Assembly (NCBI RefSeq): GCF_000513895.2
Contig: NZ_CP165784.1
Coordinates: 186,001 to 250,000 of the forward strand
Direction: 5' to 3'
Length of the DNA stretch: 64,000 bases
From: Ensifer sp. WSM1721
GTDB taxonomy: Bacteria; Pseudomonadota; Alphaproteobacteria; Rhizobiales; Rhizobiaceae
Under the pieces are notes generated by a model. The model saw nothing but the letters and a program-made list of their open reading frames with translations, was not told where the DNA came from and did not search any database. Numbering within the stretch: position 1 is the first letter of the stretch; each line of letters opens with the position of its first letter. The position numbers and the translations under genes are program-made. Positions 45,541 to 54,663 of the stretch are shown here, in pieces.

Positions 45541-46809
45541 TCAGCTCAGTTCAAGCTCTTGCGAACCTTGGATCAGGGTACGCCCCGCATAGGGCGCCTG
45601 TGACAGCCCAAGCACGTTCGCCAGCGTCGGCGCAAATTGGTTTGCATTCGCCGACTCGATGATCTGCGGCGCAACACCATTGCCGGAGAGGATGAACATA
45701 CGATCGTCCTCAGGGCTGCCCGGTCGGAAGCCGTGCGTCGAAATTGCGCGCGGACTGCCCGTCGCCGAGAGCGGTCCTGACGCATCCTTGGGCCGCTCCT
45801 CGAACGAATGCCGCGGTGGCGCGACGAACATCGCCACCGTGCCGCGAAGACGTTCCGGCAGGTGGTCGTCGTTCCAGAGCTCGACGCCGTACGCCGAGAG
45901 CCGTTCTGCGGCGCTTTCGATATCGCCGGAAGCCCTCTCCGAAACGTAGAGGCTTGCGCCTTCCGTCATCCAGTGCATCTCGGGGAGGATAGCTTCTGGA
46001 AAGATCGCCGTATCGACCGGGCCATGACCATGATCGCTAGCGACCGCAACAACGTAGTCTTCGCGGCGCCCGGTACGCTCCAGGACGGCAAGCAAGTTGC
46101 CGATCAGCATGTCGGCGAACTCTACCGACCAGATCGCCCCTGGGCTGTCATAGCCGAGATAATGCTGGAACGAATCCGGCATTTCAATCTCGGTCAACAC
46201 GAGATCCGGGGGGCGATCTGAGCCCAGCATGGCGACAACAGCGCGATTGATGAACTGATCGAGCGCAAGGCCAGCGATAAGTGGCGGTGCACCGTCATTG
46301 ACCGGCTCCCGAAACGCATCCATGTCGGTCATTCCGGCAAGGACGAGCCTGTTCTCGGGGTCGTGGATCGCTCGCGAAGCGGACAAAGCCTCCGGGGTGA
46401 CCATTTTCCCGAAGCGATGACCGGTCATGAATCCGCGCATCCACCAGGGCGAGACGTAGACAGATGTATCGGCTGGATCGACAAGCGCCTGACCGATTGT
46501 CACGACGTCGAGGCCGGCCGCCTTTGCATGGGCCGCGATTGTCGGCGCTTGCAGGTCTTCGGCCAGTGGCGCCACGAATGCATCCCCACGGAAGATGTGG
46601 TTTCCGTAAACACCATGCAATTCCGGTCCGACGCCGGTCAGCATCGTCGCTCGGCCAGGAACGGAGGTCGCCGGCACGGCCGACTTCAGCCGGCGGACAC
46701 GCAGGCCCGACACGGCAAGGCGGTTCATGTTCGGAAGCCGATGTGCATATTTCTCAAAGGTATCGGCGCTTACACCGTCGACCTGAATTGCGAGCAGTTT
46801 TTTTTGCAT
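45541..46809 (-). CDS. Alkaline-phosphatase-superfamily phosphodiesterase
   Basis: A 422-aa protein of the nucleotide pyrophosphatase/phosphodiesterase type. Metal and nucleophile motifs: VDGVSADTF near 10, ATSVPGRATMLTGVGPELHG near 48 (nucleophile Ser/Thr ahead of the PxxxT box), MPDSFQHYLG near 210, ASDHGHGPV near 260 and THGFRPGS near 360. It probably cleaves a phosphodiester or phosphonate-like bond; a phosphonoacetate-hydrolase-like enzyme is possible. No signal peptide is seen, so it is cytoplasmic. It lies nine bases after the last permease gene, so the substrate likely enters through that transporter. Confidence 0.85.
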   Translation of the reverse strand: MQKKLLAIQVDGVSADTFEKYAHRLPNMNRLAVSGLRVRRLKSAVPATSVPGRATMLTGVGPELHGVYGNHIFRGDAFVAPLAEDLQAPTIAAHAKAAGLDVVTIGQALVDPADTSVYVSPWWMRGFMTGHRFGKMVTPEALSASRAIHDPENRLVLAGMTDMDAFREPVNDGAPPLIAGLALDQFINRAVVAMLGSDRPPDLVLTEIEMPDSFQHYLGYDSPGAIWSVEFADMLIGNLLAVLERTGRREDYVVAVASDHGHGPVDTAIFPEAILPEMHWMTEGASLYVSERASGDIESAAERLSAYGVELWNDDHLPERLRGTVAMFVAPPRHSFEERPKDASGPLSATGSPRAISTHGFRPGSPEDDRMFILSGNGVAPQIIESANANQFAPTLANVLGLSQAPYAGRTLIQGSQELELS

Positions 46810-46818
46810 GGAGCACCG

Positions 46819-47679
46819 TCAGTTGAGGGTCGGATCGAGCTTGTCGCGCAGCCCGTCGCCAAGAACGCTGACGGAGACAGCGGTCAACACGATGACAAGG
46901 CTTGGCGAGAGCAGCATCCAAGGGGCGCGGGCAATATATTCGCGACCGGCGGCGACCATGAGACCGAGACTTGTCATCGGCGGCTGAACACCGAGGCCTA
47001 GGAAGGACAGGCCGCTCTCCACCAGCACGATTTCAGGAAAGGTTACCGTAGCCGCGACCAGAAGCGTTGCCGCACTATTGGGCAGGATATGCCGGAGGTA
47101 AACGCGCATTGGATGTGCGCCGAGTTGGCGCGTCGCACTCGCATATCCTTGCGCCCCGGCTGCCATTGCCAACCCCCGTGCCAGCCGCGCGTTGCGCTCC
47201 CAGCCGTAAAGCCCCATCAGGCAGACGAACAGCACTAGCGAATTGCCGAAGAACGCAAGCATTGCCAGCGCCACGATGAGAAACGGGAGAGAAGCCTGCA
47301 CGTCGATCATCAAGAGCAGGAGATGCTCAATCAGTCCGCGGAAATAGGCGGCGACGAATCCAATAGCCGTGCCGACGGACACGCTGATGGCGGTGGCACC
47401 GAAGGCGACCAGCAGGCTGGTGCGGATCGAATGCAGAAGACGCGAGGCAATATCACGGCCTAGATCGTCGGTTCCAAGGATATGCTGCGTCGTTCCGCCG
47501 AAACCTACAGGCGGCGCCAGGCGATGCCGTAGGTCGATGGCTGTGATCTCGTAAGGTGCCATGAGCGGCGCACCAAGTGCGACAATCAGCGTGAGCAGAA
47601 CCCATCCCGCCGCGAGAAGTGTCGGCACGTCAATTCTGCGAGTTACTGGGAGTTTGTTTTCGATGGTTGTCATGTTCAT
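46819..47679 (-). CDS. ABC transporter permease, DppC type
   Basis: A 286-aa integral membrane protein with an N-terminal segment (VPTLLAAGWVLLTLIVALGA) and about five further helices. The permease EAA loop reads YASATRQLGAHPMRVYLRHI near 180, where the ATPase docks. It belongs to the peptide/nickel (family 5-linked) uptake class. It starts with ATGA overlap on the preceding permease gene. Substrate specificity cannot be read from it. Confidence 0.92.
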   Translation of the reverse strand: MNMTTIENKLPVTRRIDVPTLLAAGWVLLTLIVALGAPLMAPYEITAIDLRHRLAPPVGFGGTTQHILGTDDLGRDIASRLLHSIRTSLLVAFGATAISVSVGTAIGFVAAYFRGLIEHLLLLMIDVQASLPFLIVALAMLAFFGNSLVLFVCLMGLYGWERNARLARGLAMAAGAQGYASATRQLGAHPMRVYLRHILPNSAATLLVAATVTFPEIVLVESGLSFLGLGVQPPMTSLGLMVAAGREYIARAPWMLLSPSLVIVLTAVSVSVLGDGLRDKLDPTLN

Positions 47680-48620
47680 CGCGATCCTGAACTTGTTTCA
47701 CGCAGGCGCGGATCGAACACTCCGTAGAGCAGATCCATCATCAGGTTGGCCGAAGTCATAGTCAGGGCGACGAGAAGGAGGATAACCTGAACCACGGCGA
47801 GATCACGGTTTCCAACCGAAACCACCAGCAGTTGGCCGATGCCAGGCCAACCGAAGACGCTTTCCACCAAGACCGCGCCAGCAACCTGTCCGCCGAGCAT
47901 CATGCCAAAGAGCGTGAGCACCGGAATGATCGCATTCGGAAAGCCGTGATGACGGACGACCTGGCGCCACGTCACACCCTTGGCGCTGGCTGCGATGATA
48001 TAAAGCTGCGACAGGACTTCGATCATGGCGCTGCGTGTGAAGCGGGCGATAATGGCCGCCCCGCCCAGTGCAAGCGTCATCACGGGCAGGACAAGGCTTG
48101 CCCAACCATCTGAGCCGCCAGAAGGAAACAGGCGGATAGTCACTGAGAAGATCAGAATTAGCAGCAGTCCGAGCACAAAGCTTGGTACCGTGAAGCCCAG
48201 CACCGTCATTGTCATCACGGCTCGGTCGATCCAGTTGTCACGATGCATGGCGGCATATGCACCAACTGGAATCCCGATCAGCATCGTGAGCGCCAATGCG
48301 GGGAGCATCAGTGCCAATGTCAGAGGCACGCGATCAAAGACAACTTGCAAGGCTGGTTTTCCAGTCAGCATCGAATTACCGAAGTCACCGGAAATTGCCG
48401 CCAGGATGTAACGAACATACTGGACATACAGAGGCTGATCGAGCCCAAACTGCTGACGAAACGTTTCTATATCCGGAGCTCGCGCGTCGGGGCCGAGAAT
48501 TTGCAGCGCCGGATCTCCGGAGACACGCAGGACCATGAATGTAAAGGTCACGACCACGAGCACGGAAGCTGCCGCGCGCAGGATCTTAGGTGACATGTAA
48601 CGAATGAATGTTGCGGTCAT
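47676..48620 (-). CDS. ABC transporter permease, DppB type
   Basis: A 314-aa protein with the DppB-type N-terminal helix and periplasmic motif (DPALQILGPDARAPDIETFR, QFGLDQPLYVQY), six membrane helices and the EAA loop YIIAASAKGVTWRQVVRHHG near 195. It pairs with the DppC-type permease encoded next. Its start overlaps the preceding ATPase stop by one base (TGATG), so translation is coupled. Confidence 0.93.
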   Translation of the reverse strand: MTATFIRYMSPKILRAAASVLVVVTFTFMVLRVSGDPALQILGPDARAPDIETFRQQFGLDQPLYVQYVRYILAAISGDFGNSMLTGKPALQVVFDRVPLTLALMLPALALTMLIGIPVGAYAAMHRDNWIDRAVMTMTVLGFTVPSFVLGLLLILIFSVTIRLFPSGGSDGWASLVLPVMTLALGGAAIIARFTRSAMIEVLSQLYIIAASAKGVTWRQVVRHHGFPNAIIPVLTLFGMMLGGQVAGAVLVESVFGWPGIGQLLVVSVGNRDLAVVQVILLLVALTMTSANLMMDLLYGVFDPRLRETSSGSR

Positions 48621-49579
48621 CAGTCCCTCACGCGATGACAGGCGACCTTCCGCTCAGGACCTGACGGCAGGAGTTCGGGCAGGTTCTGGCGACAGATGTC
48701 TTGTGCCAACGGACAACGTGGGTGAAACGGGCAGCCGCTCGGTCGGTCGGCGGGGCTCGGCGGTTCGCCGGTCAGCGGCACATAGTGGTCGAAGCCGCCC
48801 GGAAGCTTCGGCATCGCCGACACCAGGGCCTGCGTGTAGGGATGGGCGGGACGATGAATGACGTCGTCGGCGCCCCCCTGCTCAATGACTCGGCCGAGAT
48901 ACATGACGACTATTCGATCGCTGACATGGCGTACGAGGCGCAAGTCATGACTGATGAACAAGATGCCCAGGCCGAGATCCTTTTGAAGGTCCATCAGCAA
49001 GTTGACGATTTGTGCTTGGACAGAGACATCGAGTGCCGACACCGGCTCATCGCAGACCAGGAGCGAAGGTTTTGGGGCCAGCGCTCGCGCGATAACAACG
49101 CGCTGGCGCTGCCCGCCGGAAAGCTGATGCGGATAAAGCGCACCATGGACCTCTCCGAGCCCGACGGCGTCGAGAAGCTCAGCCACACGCTGCCTGCGGC
49201 TCGCAGCATCGCCGATCGCGTGAACTTCAAGCGGTTCAGCGATCAGGGCTCTGACGGTCATTCGGCGGTCGAGTGCAGCCAGGGTATCCTGAAAGACGAG
49301 TTGCATCTGACGTCGTTGCGCGCGCCAAGCCTTGCTGTCGACCGGCGGAAGCGGTGAACCACCAAACAGCACACGTCCACTGTCCGGCGACTCCAGGCCG
49401 AGCGCGATCCTGCCGGTGGTGGACTTGCCGCAGCCGGACTCTCCGACAATTCCGGTCGTCTTTCCGCTCTCGATCTCCAGCGACACGCCATCGACGGCGG
49501 CGAGATATTTTCGCGTTCCGAAGAGCGGGGAACCGAGTGGAAAGCGGCGGGTGATGGCGTCGAGACGCAACAGACTCAT
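48620..49579 (-). CDS. ABC transporter ATP-binding protein, DppF type
   Basis: A 319-aa protein. Walker A is GESGCGKST near 48, the Q-loop is FQDTLAALDRRM, the signature is LSGGQRQRVVIARAL and Walker B is LLVCDEPVSALDVS. The C-terminal oligopeptide-transporter extension has a Cys-containing box (GCPFHPRCPLAQDICRQN), of the kind that can hold an iron-sulfur cluster. ATG 49579 overlaps the upstream gene's TGA (ATGA); the longer frame from 49702 is rejected. Confidence 0.93.
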   Translation of the reverse strand: MSLLRLDAITRRFPLGSPLFGTRKYLAAVDGVSLEIESGKTTGIVGESGCGKSTTGRIALGLESPDSGRVLFGGSPLPPVDSKAWRAQRRQMQLVFQDTLAALDRRMTVRALIAEPLEVHAIGDAASRRQRVAELLDAVGLGEVHGALYPHQLSGGQRQRVVIARALAPKPSLLVCDEPVSALDVSVQAQIVNLLMDLQKDLGLGILFISHDLRLVRHVSDRIVVMYLGRVIEQGGADDVIHRPAHPYTQALVSAMPKLPGGFDHYVPLTGEPPSPADRPSGCPFHPRCPLAQDICRQNLPELLPSGPERKVACHRVRD

Positions 49580-50607
49580 CGGCCCCCTCCGACTTCGAGA
49601 CGAAGGCAACCGGCAGAATGCTGTGTGGAGAGCAGGCGCAGTTCCGGCCGGACTGTACCGCACGCCGTGATCGCGTCCCGGCAGCGTGGCGCGTAAGCGC
49701 ATCCCGGCGGCAGGATGCGCTGAGGCGGGGCGCCGGTAATGGCGACCAACCGCGCGCGCGGCCCATCCGATGGCGGAATGGCGCCGATCAAGTCGCGGGT
49801 ATAGGGGTGTTGCGGGACCGTTAAAAGCGTGTGTGTTGGCGCGCTTTCAACGATCCGACCGGCATACATGACGCAAACCCGGTCACAGACCGCGCCCACC
49901 GCCGCAAGATCATGACTGATCAGCACTAACGCCATGCCGGTTTCGCGTTGAAGCTCGTTGAGCAGCAGCAGGATCTGCGCCTGCACGGTGGCGTCCAGCG
50001 CGGTGGTCGGCTCGTCGGCGATAAGAAGTTCGGGCCGGCCGGCGAGTGCGATGGCGATCATCACCCGCTGGTTTTGGCCGCCAGACAACTCATGCGGATA
50101 GGCTCTAAGTCTGGCGCCGGCCTCAGCAATGCCGACCTGGTCAAGGAGGCGGCGGGCCTCCGCAGTCGCGGCAGCACCCACGAGCCCACGATGCAGGCGA
50201 AGCGCTTCTGAAATTTGCGCGCCGACCCGATGCACCGGGTTTAGCGCACTGGCCGGATCCTGAAAGATCATGGCGATCCGTCTGCCACGGACGCGGTCCA
50301 GGACGGATCGCCGCGTATCGATGAGATCGAGATCGCCGAGCCAGGCCTCACCCCTGACCTCGGCGGATTTCGGCAACAGGCCCAGCACCCCCCGCCAGGT
50401 CACGGACTTGCCGCAGCCAGATTCACCAACGATACCGACAGCTTCGCCCTTGCCAATGGCGAGATCGACGCCATGCAGCACAGGCAGGCCACCGAACGCT
50501 ATGGTCAGGCCGGAGATATTGATCGCTAGCGCTGCGGCGGAGCTTTCGACAACGCGAACCGGAGACGGCGCGTCCCGCGCGCCGTCCTGCAAGAGTGCGT
50601 TCAGCAT
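49576..50607 (-). CDS. ABC transporter ATP-binding protein, DppD type
   Basis: A 343-aa protein with Walker [11 protein letters not shown]-loop [18 protein letters not shown], signature [17 protein letters not shown] and Walker [15 protein letters not shown], plus the C-terminal Cys-rich box ([15 protein letters not shown]). It is the second ATPase of the heteromeric importer. ATG 50607 lies seven bases after the binding-protein stop; the longer upstream frame would overlap that gene and is not used. Confidence 0.93.
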   Translation of the reverse strand: MLNALLQDGARDAPSPVRVVESSAAALAINISGLTIAFGGLPVLHGVDLAIGKGEAVGIVGESGCGKSVTWRGVLGLLPKSAEVRGEAWLGDLDLIDTRRSVLDRVRGRRIAMIFQDPASALNPVHRVGAQISEALRLHRGLVGAAATAEARRLLDQVGIAEAGARLRAYPHELSGGQNQRVMIAIALAGRPELLIADEPTTALDATVQAQILLLLNELQRETGMALVLISHDLAAVGAVCDRVCVMYAGRIVESAPTHTLLTVPQHPYTRDLIGAIPPSDGPRARLVAITGAPPQRILPPGCAYAPRCRDAITACGTVRPELRLLSTQHSAGCLRLEVGGGR

Positions 50608-50614
50608 GGGAAAG

Positions 50615-52177
50615 TCAGACCACGGGCTCAGGCGACAGCTTCGGGCCGAGCCACATTTGCGGCAGCGGGTTCGGTTGCCAGGCGACATCGGCCTTTTGGC
50701 CGTAGAGGAAGGGCATGGTATGCAGCGGCGTTATGCAGGGATCCTCTACCTCGACAATATCCTGCATGCGTTTGAAAGCCGCGCGGCGCTTGGTGATATC
50801 GGTGACAGTCTCGAGTTCATGGCCAAGCGCATTGAACTCGGCATTGGTCCAACCGCCAGTTGCCTGCAGCGTGTTTGTCGGCCCGATAATCTGCCAGAGC
50901 ATCGAAACCGGATCGGCGTAGAAGGCGCCGCCGGAGGTATCTGCTATGCCGCCGGTCTCTTTTACCTGCGTCCAGTTCTCGCAGATGATCAGCTTGACAT
51001 TGATCCCGGCCGCCTTCCACATTTCGACGAGGGCCTGGTTATCGGCAAGCTGCATCGGATAATAGTTGCCGACGGAAGGATAAGGGATTTCTTCGCCCTT
51101 ATACGACGACTTGGCGAGCAACTCCTTGACCAGATCGAGGTCATATGCCGCCCCCTTGCGTCCTGGGTCATTGATTTCACCGAAGATCGGCAACTGCCAG
51201 CCGTTGAGCGCCTTTGCCCGGCCGTTCCAGAGGCCATCCGCCAGCGCTTCCCGATCGATAGCCGAAGCGAGTGCGCGTCGAAGGTTCACATCCTTCAAAA
51301 CGGGAGTCTTGAGAGGAGAGAATGTGAGAAAGCGAAACCACATCGCTTCATCGCCTTTAACCGAGAGGCCATTCGTGCCCTCAATTTCGTCAAGGTGATC
51401 CGGCGTGATGTCAGTGACGATGTCGTAGTCTCCCGCTTTCAATCCGGCGATGCGGGCGGCGATCTCCGGCAGCCGCTTGAAGCGAATTGAGGCAAACGGC
51501 GGCTGGCCGCCCCAGTATTCGTCATGTGCAACCAGCGTGATCTCGTCGCCATCACGAACGTCCCCGATCTTGTAGGGGCCGGTCCCGATCGGTTTCGCCG
51601 CCCACGCTTCATAGCTGCTGGCAGCGTTCCGTGCCTTGGCGCTGATGATCTGTGTGCCCCAGGCGCCGAGTCTGTCTGTGAAGACCGGATCCTCCGTTTT
51701 GGTCACCAGGCGGACGGTTCGATCATCGACTTTCTGTACATCGGCAAGAGAGGAAAGAAAGTTTCCAAACACCGCTGCGCCCGGGGCCTTTTCTCCCCGT
51801 AAACGGTCCGGCCCGAGTGAATACACAACGTCGTCGGCGGTCATCGCGGAGCCGTCGTGGAATTTCACATTGTCGCGCAGGACAATCTCATAGGTCTTCG
51901 CGTCGATTTGCTCCAGCGATTTCGCGAGTGCGAAATGCAGGCGATAGTTGTCGTTATAATCGGTCCGCAGTAGCTGGTCATAAATACTGTATTGAACTCG
52001 CCAGGAAACGTTGGCGATGGCGTTCCTGTCGACCGGCTCGAGAATGGTGCGCAGGTCCTGAACGGCAATATTAAGGCTCGGCCGCTGGCCGGTTGCTGCC
52101 AGGATGGAGCGGGGCAATGCCATTGTGCTGGCGGCCAGAGCCGTCATGCTGAGAAATGTGCGACGAGTAGTTTGCAT
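50615..52177 (-). CDS. Family-5 extracellular solute-binding protein
   Basis: A 520-aa protein with a twin-arginine-like signal (TTRRTFLSMTALAASTMALP), so periplasmic. The DppA/OppA fold is evident from YSIYDQLLRTDYNDNYRLHF, the cluster KFHDGSAMTADDVVYSLGP near 110, PIGTGPYKIGD near 200, and NLRRALASAIDREALADGLW near 320. It captures peptides or other polar solutes; the linked phosphodiesterase hints at a phosphorus-containing compound. It is the first gene of the transporter set, with a 213-bp gap to the upstream regulator. Confidence 0.93.
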   Translation of the reverse strand: MQTTRRTFLSMTALAASTMALPRSILAATGQRPSLNIAVQDLRTILEPVDRNAIANVSWRVQYSIYDQLLRTDYNDNYRLHFALAKSLEQIDAKTYEIVLRDNVKFHDGSAMTADDVVYSLGPDRLRGEKAPGAAVFGNFLSSLADVQKVDDRTVRLVTKTEDPVFTDRLGAWGTQIISAKARNAASSYEAWAAKPIGTGPYKIGDVRDGDEITLVAHDEYWGGQPPFASIRFKRLPEIAARIAGLKAGDYDIVTDITPDHLDEIEGTNGLSVKGDEAMWFRFLTFSPLKTPVLKDVNLRRALASAIDREALADGLWNGRAKALNGWQLPIFGEINDPGRKGAAYDLDLVKELLAKSSYKGEEIPYPSVGNYYPMQLADNQALVEMWKAAGINVKLIICENWTQVKETGGIADTSGGAFYADPVSMLWQIIGPTNTLQATGGWTNAEFNALGHELETVTDITKRRAAFKRMQDIVEVEDPCITPLHTMPFLYGQKADVAWQPNPLPQMWLGPKLSPEPVV

Positions 52178-52332
52178 CTCAAGAACCCTCTCTCTGTCGG
52201 CCGAGCGGACAAGCCCGCTCCCAGCTCCGATACCGCCGGCATATAGAGCACCTGTGTGACAGTTTTATGCTGGTTTGAGACTGGTTATGAGGGTTTTTTG
52301 TCCGATTCATGCGGTAGGAACGTCCGGTGTGC

Positions 52333-52369
52333 AACAATACGGCTAAAAACTCAAAAAGGTTGTATTGTT
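52333..52369. promoter_or_regulatory. Inverted repeat upstream of the transporter genes
   Basis: AACAATAC (52333-52340) and GTATTGTT (52362-52369) form a perfect 8-bp inverted repeat with a 21-base AT-rich centre. It lies between the DeoR-type gene and the binding-protein gene, about 155 bases before the latter's start. It is a candidate operator for the DeoR-type regulator; there is no T run to make it a terminator. Confidence 0.45.
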
Positions 52370-52390
52370 TAGGACGATCCGAATGACGGG

Positions 52391-53167
52391 TTATGAGGGA
52401 TTTTGGGGTGGATACAGGATTTGTGTTCCGGCGGTTTCAAGCGCGCTCAGTACATCCGGCGCGGGTTTCCGATCAGTGATGATTGTCGTAATCGCAGAAT
52501 GAGGCAGGATACGGTAGCGTGCCGACGAACCGATCTTGCTGTGGTCGGCGAGCACGACGATCTTCCGTGACTGCTCTGCGAGTGTTGCCGCGAGGTCTTG
52601 CCCAACCTCCTCATGGTCGAAGACACCGAGCGTCGGATGCACCGCATTGACCCCAATGAACGCAATATCGATCTGCTGCTCGCGCAGCGTGCGCAGGGCT
52701 GTAAATCCAGTCACGGTGCGATAATCGCCGTTGAAATCACCGCCCAGCATTACGACATGGTGCCGGCGGCCCTCGGAGGCGGCAATCGCGATGTCTATCA
52801 TATTTGTGACAATCCGCATTTCCGGCAGCATGGATATGCGGTGCGCCAGGGACAGCACCGTGCTCCCGCCGCCAAAGAAAAGATTCTGCCCAGGCTTCAG
52901 CAGGCCAAGTGCGACTTCGGCGATGGCGTTCTTTTCTGTGCGCCCAGAGATGGCGCGCGACGAAATGGCCAAGAGCTTCGGTTGCTGTGTGGCGACTGCA
53001 CCGCCATGCACGCGCACAACCAAACCATCCTGTTCGAGCTGCTTGATATCTCGCCGTGCGGTCTCCTCGGAAATATTGAATTGCGCCATCAGATCGCGGA
53101 CTCGCACTTCACCATCAATCTGAATCATCTCGATGAGCTTCTTGTGACGATTATGACTGAGCGACAT
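52391..53167 (-). CDS. DeoR/GlpR-family regulator
   Basis: A 258-aa protein. The N-terminal winged helix is typical (RHKKLIEMIQIDGEVRVRDL, NISEETARRDIKQLEQDGLV, RVHGGAVA). The C-terminal DeoR sensor domain has the sugar-phosphate-binding pattern NLFFGGGSTVLSLAHRI near 105 and DHSKIGSSARYRI near 220. It usually represses neighbouring catabolic genes until a phosphorylated effector binds. ATG 53167 has GAGG upstream; ATG 53182 is less likely. It lies on the same strand just ahead of the transporter set, its probable target. Confidence 0.9.
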   Translation of the reverse strand: MSLSHNRHKKLIEMIQIDGEVRVRDLMAQFNISEETARRDIKQLEQDGLVVRVHGGAVATQQPKLLAISSRAISGRTEKNAIAEVALGLLKPGQNLFFGGGSTVLSLAHRISMLPEMRIVTNMIDIAIAASEGRRHHVVMLGGDFNGDYRTVTGFTALRTLREQQIDIAFIGVNAVHPTLGVFDHEEVGQDLAATLAEQSRKIVVLADHSKIGSSARYRILPHSAITTIITDRKPAPDVLSALETAGTQILYPPQNPS

Positions 53168-53225
53168 TCTTGCCTCGTGCAATATTAGGGGTCGGTTTCG
53201 GTTGGGCGAAATAATAAACTGGGAC

Positions 53226-53768
53226 TTAGCAGGACGATTTAGCGAAGGAGGATATCATTGCGCCGAGGGTGACGAACCTGAGGAAGTTAGCGAGGAGTTT
53301 GTCGTGGCGCGCTAAGGTCCTGCGGACGTCTTTGAGTTTGTTTAAGAACCGCTCGATAGCATAACGTTCGTTTAGTTAGAGCTCTTCGTCAAAGGCACGA
53401 TGGTGGTTGCGGCCGAGCATGGGCTGAATGACCGGGATTGCCCGCTGATCAAGGATGGAGTCGTGAAAATAGTCGGCGTCCTGTCCCAGGTTGGCCGGCG
53501 ACATAGCGCAGGCGACCGCCTCAATCATTTCTAGCGCGTTTGACACCGCCTTGCTGGCCGGACCGGTCAGCAATCGCAGTGGCTTTCCCAATGCATGGGG
53601 TGTCGGCATGGATCCGTGCTCAGGCTGCCGCGTGAACGTCCGAGACCCTAGGCTTTCGGCCCCTCTTTCCCTGCGGGCTCTCGCCGCATGCTGATGGGGG
53701 ACGTCCACGCAGAACCATTCAAAATCGCGGTCCTGGTTCAATGCCGTGAAGATGGCTTGGAAAAACAC
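53226..53768 (-). pseudogene. IS5-type transposase remnant
   Basis: The minus frame contains IS5-family pieces: FQAIFTALNQDRDFEWFCVD, the ALGKPLRLLTGP region and the C-terminal block ERYAIERFLNKLKDVRRTLA. A TAA at about 53376 interrupts the frame where Tyr is usual (DEEL-stop-LNERYAIERF), and the middle (53600-53700) shows loss of the normal sequence. The end is TAA 53226. N-terminal residues are missing. It is an inactive insertion-sequence fragment whose right part overlaps the end of the GNAT gene. Confidence 0.8.
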
Positions 53769-54397
53769 GCGCCTAATCCACTCATAGTGGCGCTGCTCGG
53801 CGCCCTGTCGTTTGCAAGGCTCGTCGAATTCGGAACGGCCAGATGAAAGCGCTTTCGGTCCATTCGCGACTGGAGCCTCTTCTTAACGATGGGCCAATCT
53901 CCGCCGAGGCAGCTGCCGACAGCCAAGTCGCAAATCTCGCCGCTGCGCAATCGGAACCGGCTTCTGAGAACTCCTTCTTGCACAAAACCGATCCGATCGA
54001 GAAACCCAAGCATTTTTACATTTCCGGTATGAACAAAATATTCGCATCGATTGACCGCAAGGTCCTCGTAGAGATGCTTCAGTAGCAAAAAAGTCGCTTC
54101 TGCGTTCACGTTGGTACCCCAAGCATACGGCGACAGCCAAGTGCTGCCAATCGTCACACGCCCTTCGAAGACATCTATATCGTTGAAACCAAATGCTCCG
54201 ACAATTTTGCCGGCGCTAACAGTCCTAAGCACATCGACCTGCCGTTGCCTGCTCGCCATTTCTGTGACCATCCTGACGAACCAATCCCGGAAACCTGAAG
54301 CGGTTGCGCCATTTGCCCCGAGAAATTGCCAGATTCTATCATCGGCCGCGGCGCTCCGGAGTTCTTCCTCGTGATCCTCATTCAGCGGCTCCGGCAC
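53738..54397 (-). CDS. GNAT-family N-acetyltransferase, 3' end altered
   Basis: A 219-aa frame from GTG 54397. RimJ/RimL-like GNAT features: VGAFGFNDIDVFEGRVTIGS (beta strands), WLSPYAWGTNVNAEATFLLL (acetyl-CoA loop region), NRCEYFVHTGNVKMLGFLDR then IGFVQEGVLRS. After about residue 175 the sequence is not family-like and runs into the IS5 remnant, so the natural C-terminus may be replaced. It acetylates an unknown amine, if still active. It lies on the same strand 266 bases after the asparagine synthetase gene. Confidence 0.75.
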   Translation of the reverse strand: MPEPLNEDHEEELRSAAADDRIWQFLGANGATASGFRDWFVRMVTEMASRQRQVDVLRTVSAGKIVGAFGFNDIDVFEGRVTIGSTWLSPYAWGTNVNAEATFLLLKHLYEDLAVNRCEYFVHTGNVKMLGFLDRIGFVQEGVLRSRFRLRSGEICDLAVGSCLGGDWPIVKKRLQSRMDRKRFHLAVPNSTSLANDRAPSSATMSGLGACFSKPSSRH

Positions 54398-54663
54398 GAC
54401 TATGTCACCCCGGATTGCGACGCCGGATATGGAACAAGGGCCATTGGGTCCAAAGGCCGGCCACCAATTCTCCTCTTAGCGCGTGGTAGGTCAGCACGGC
54501 GATGATGGCATTGACTGATTGGAACATGCTGTCTGACCGATGGGAAACTCCTGCGATGCCGCCCTGACGAAAAGTGCCATGATGGCGAACGCCAACATTG
54601 CTAAAACCTTCAAAGCGATGCCCGCGTTCGCAAGCCCCTGTAAGACGGCACGGCGCAAAAACC

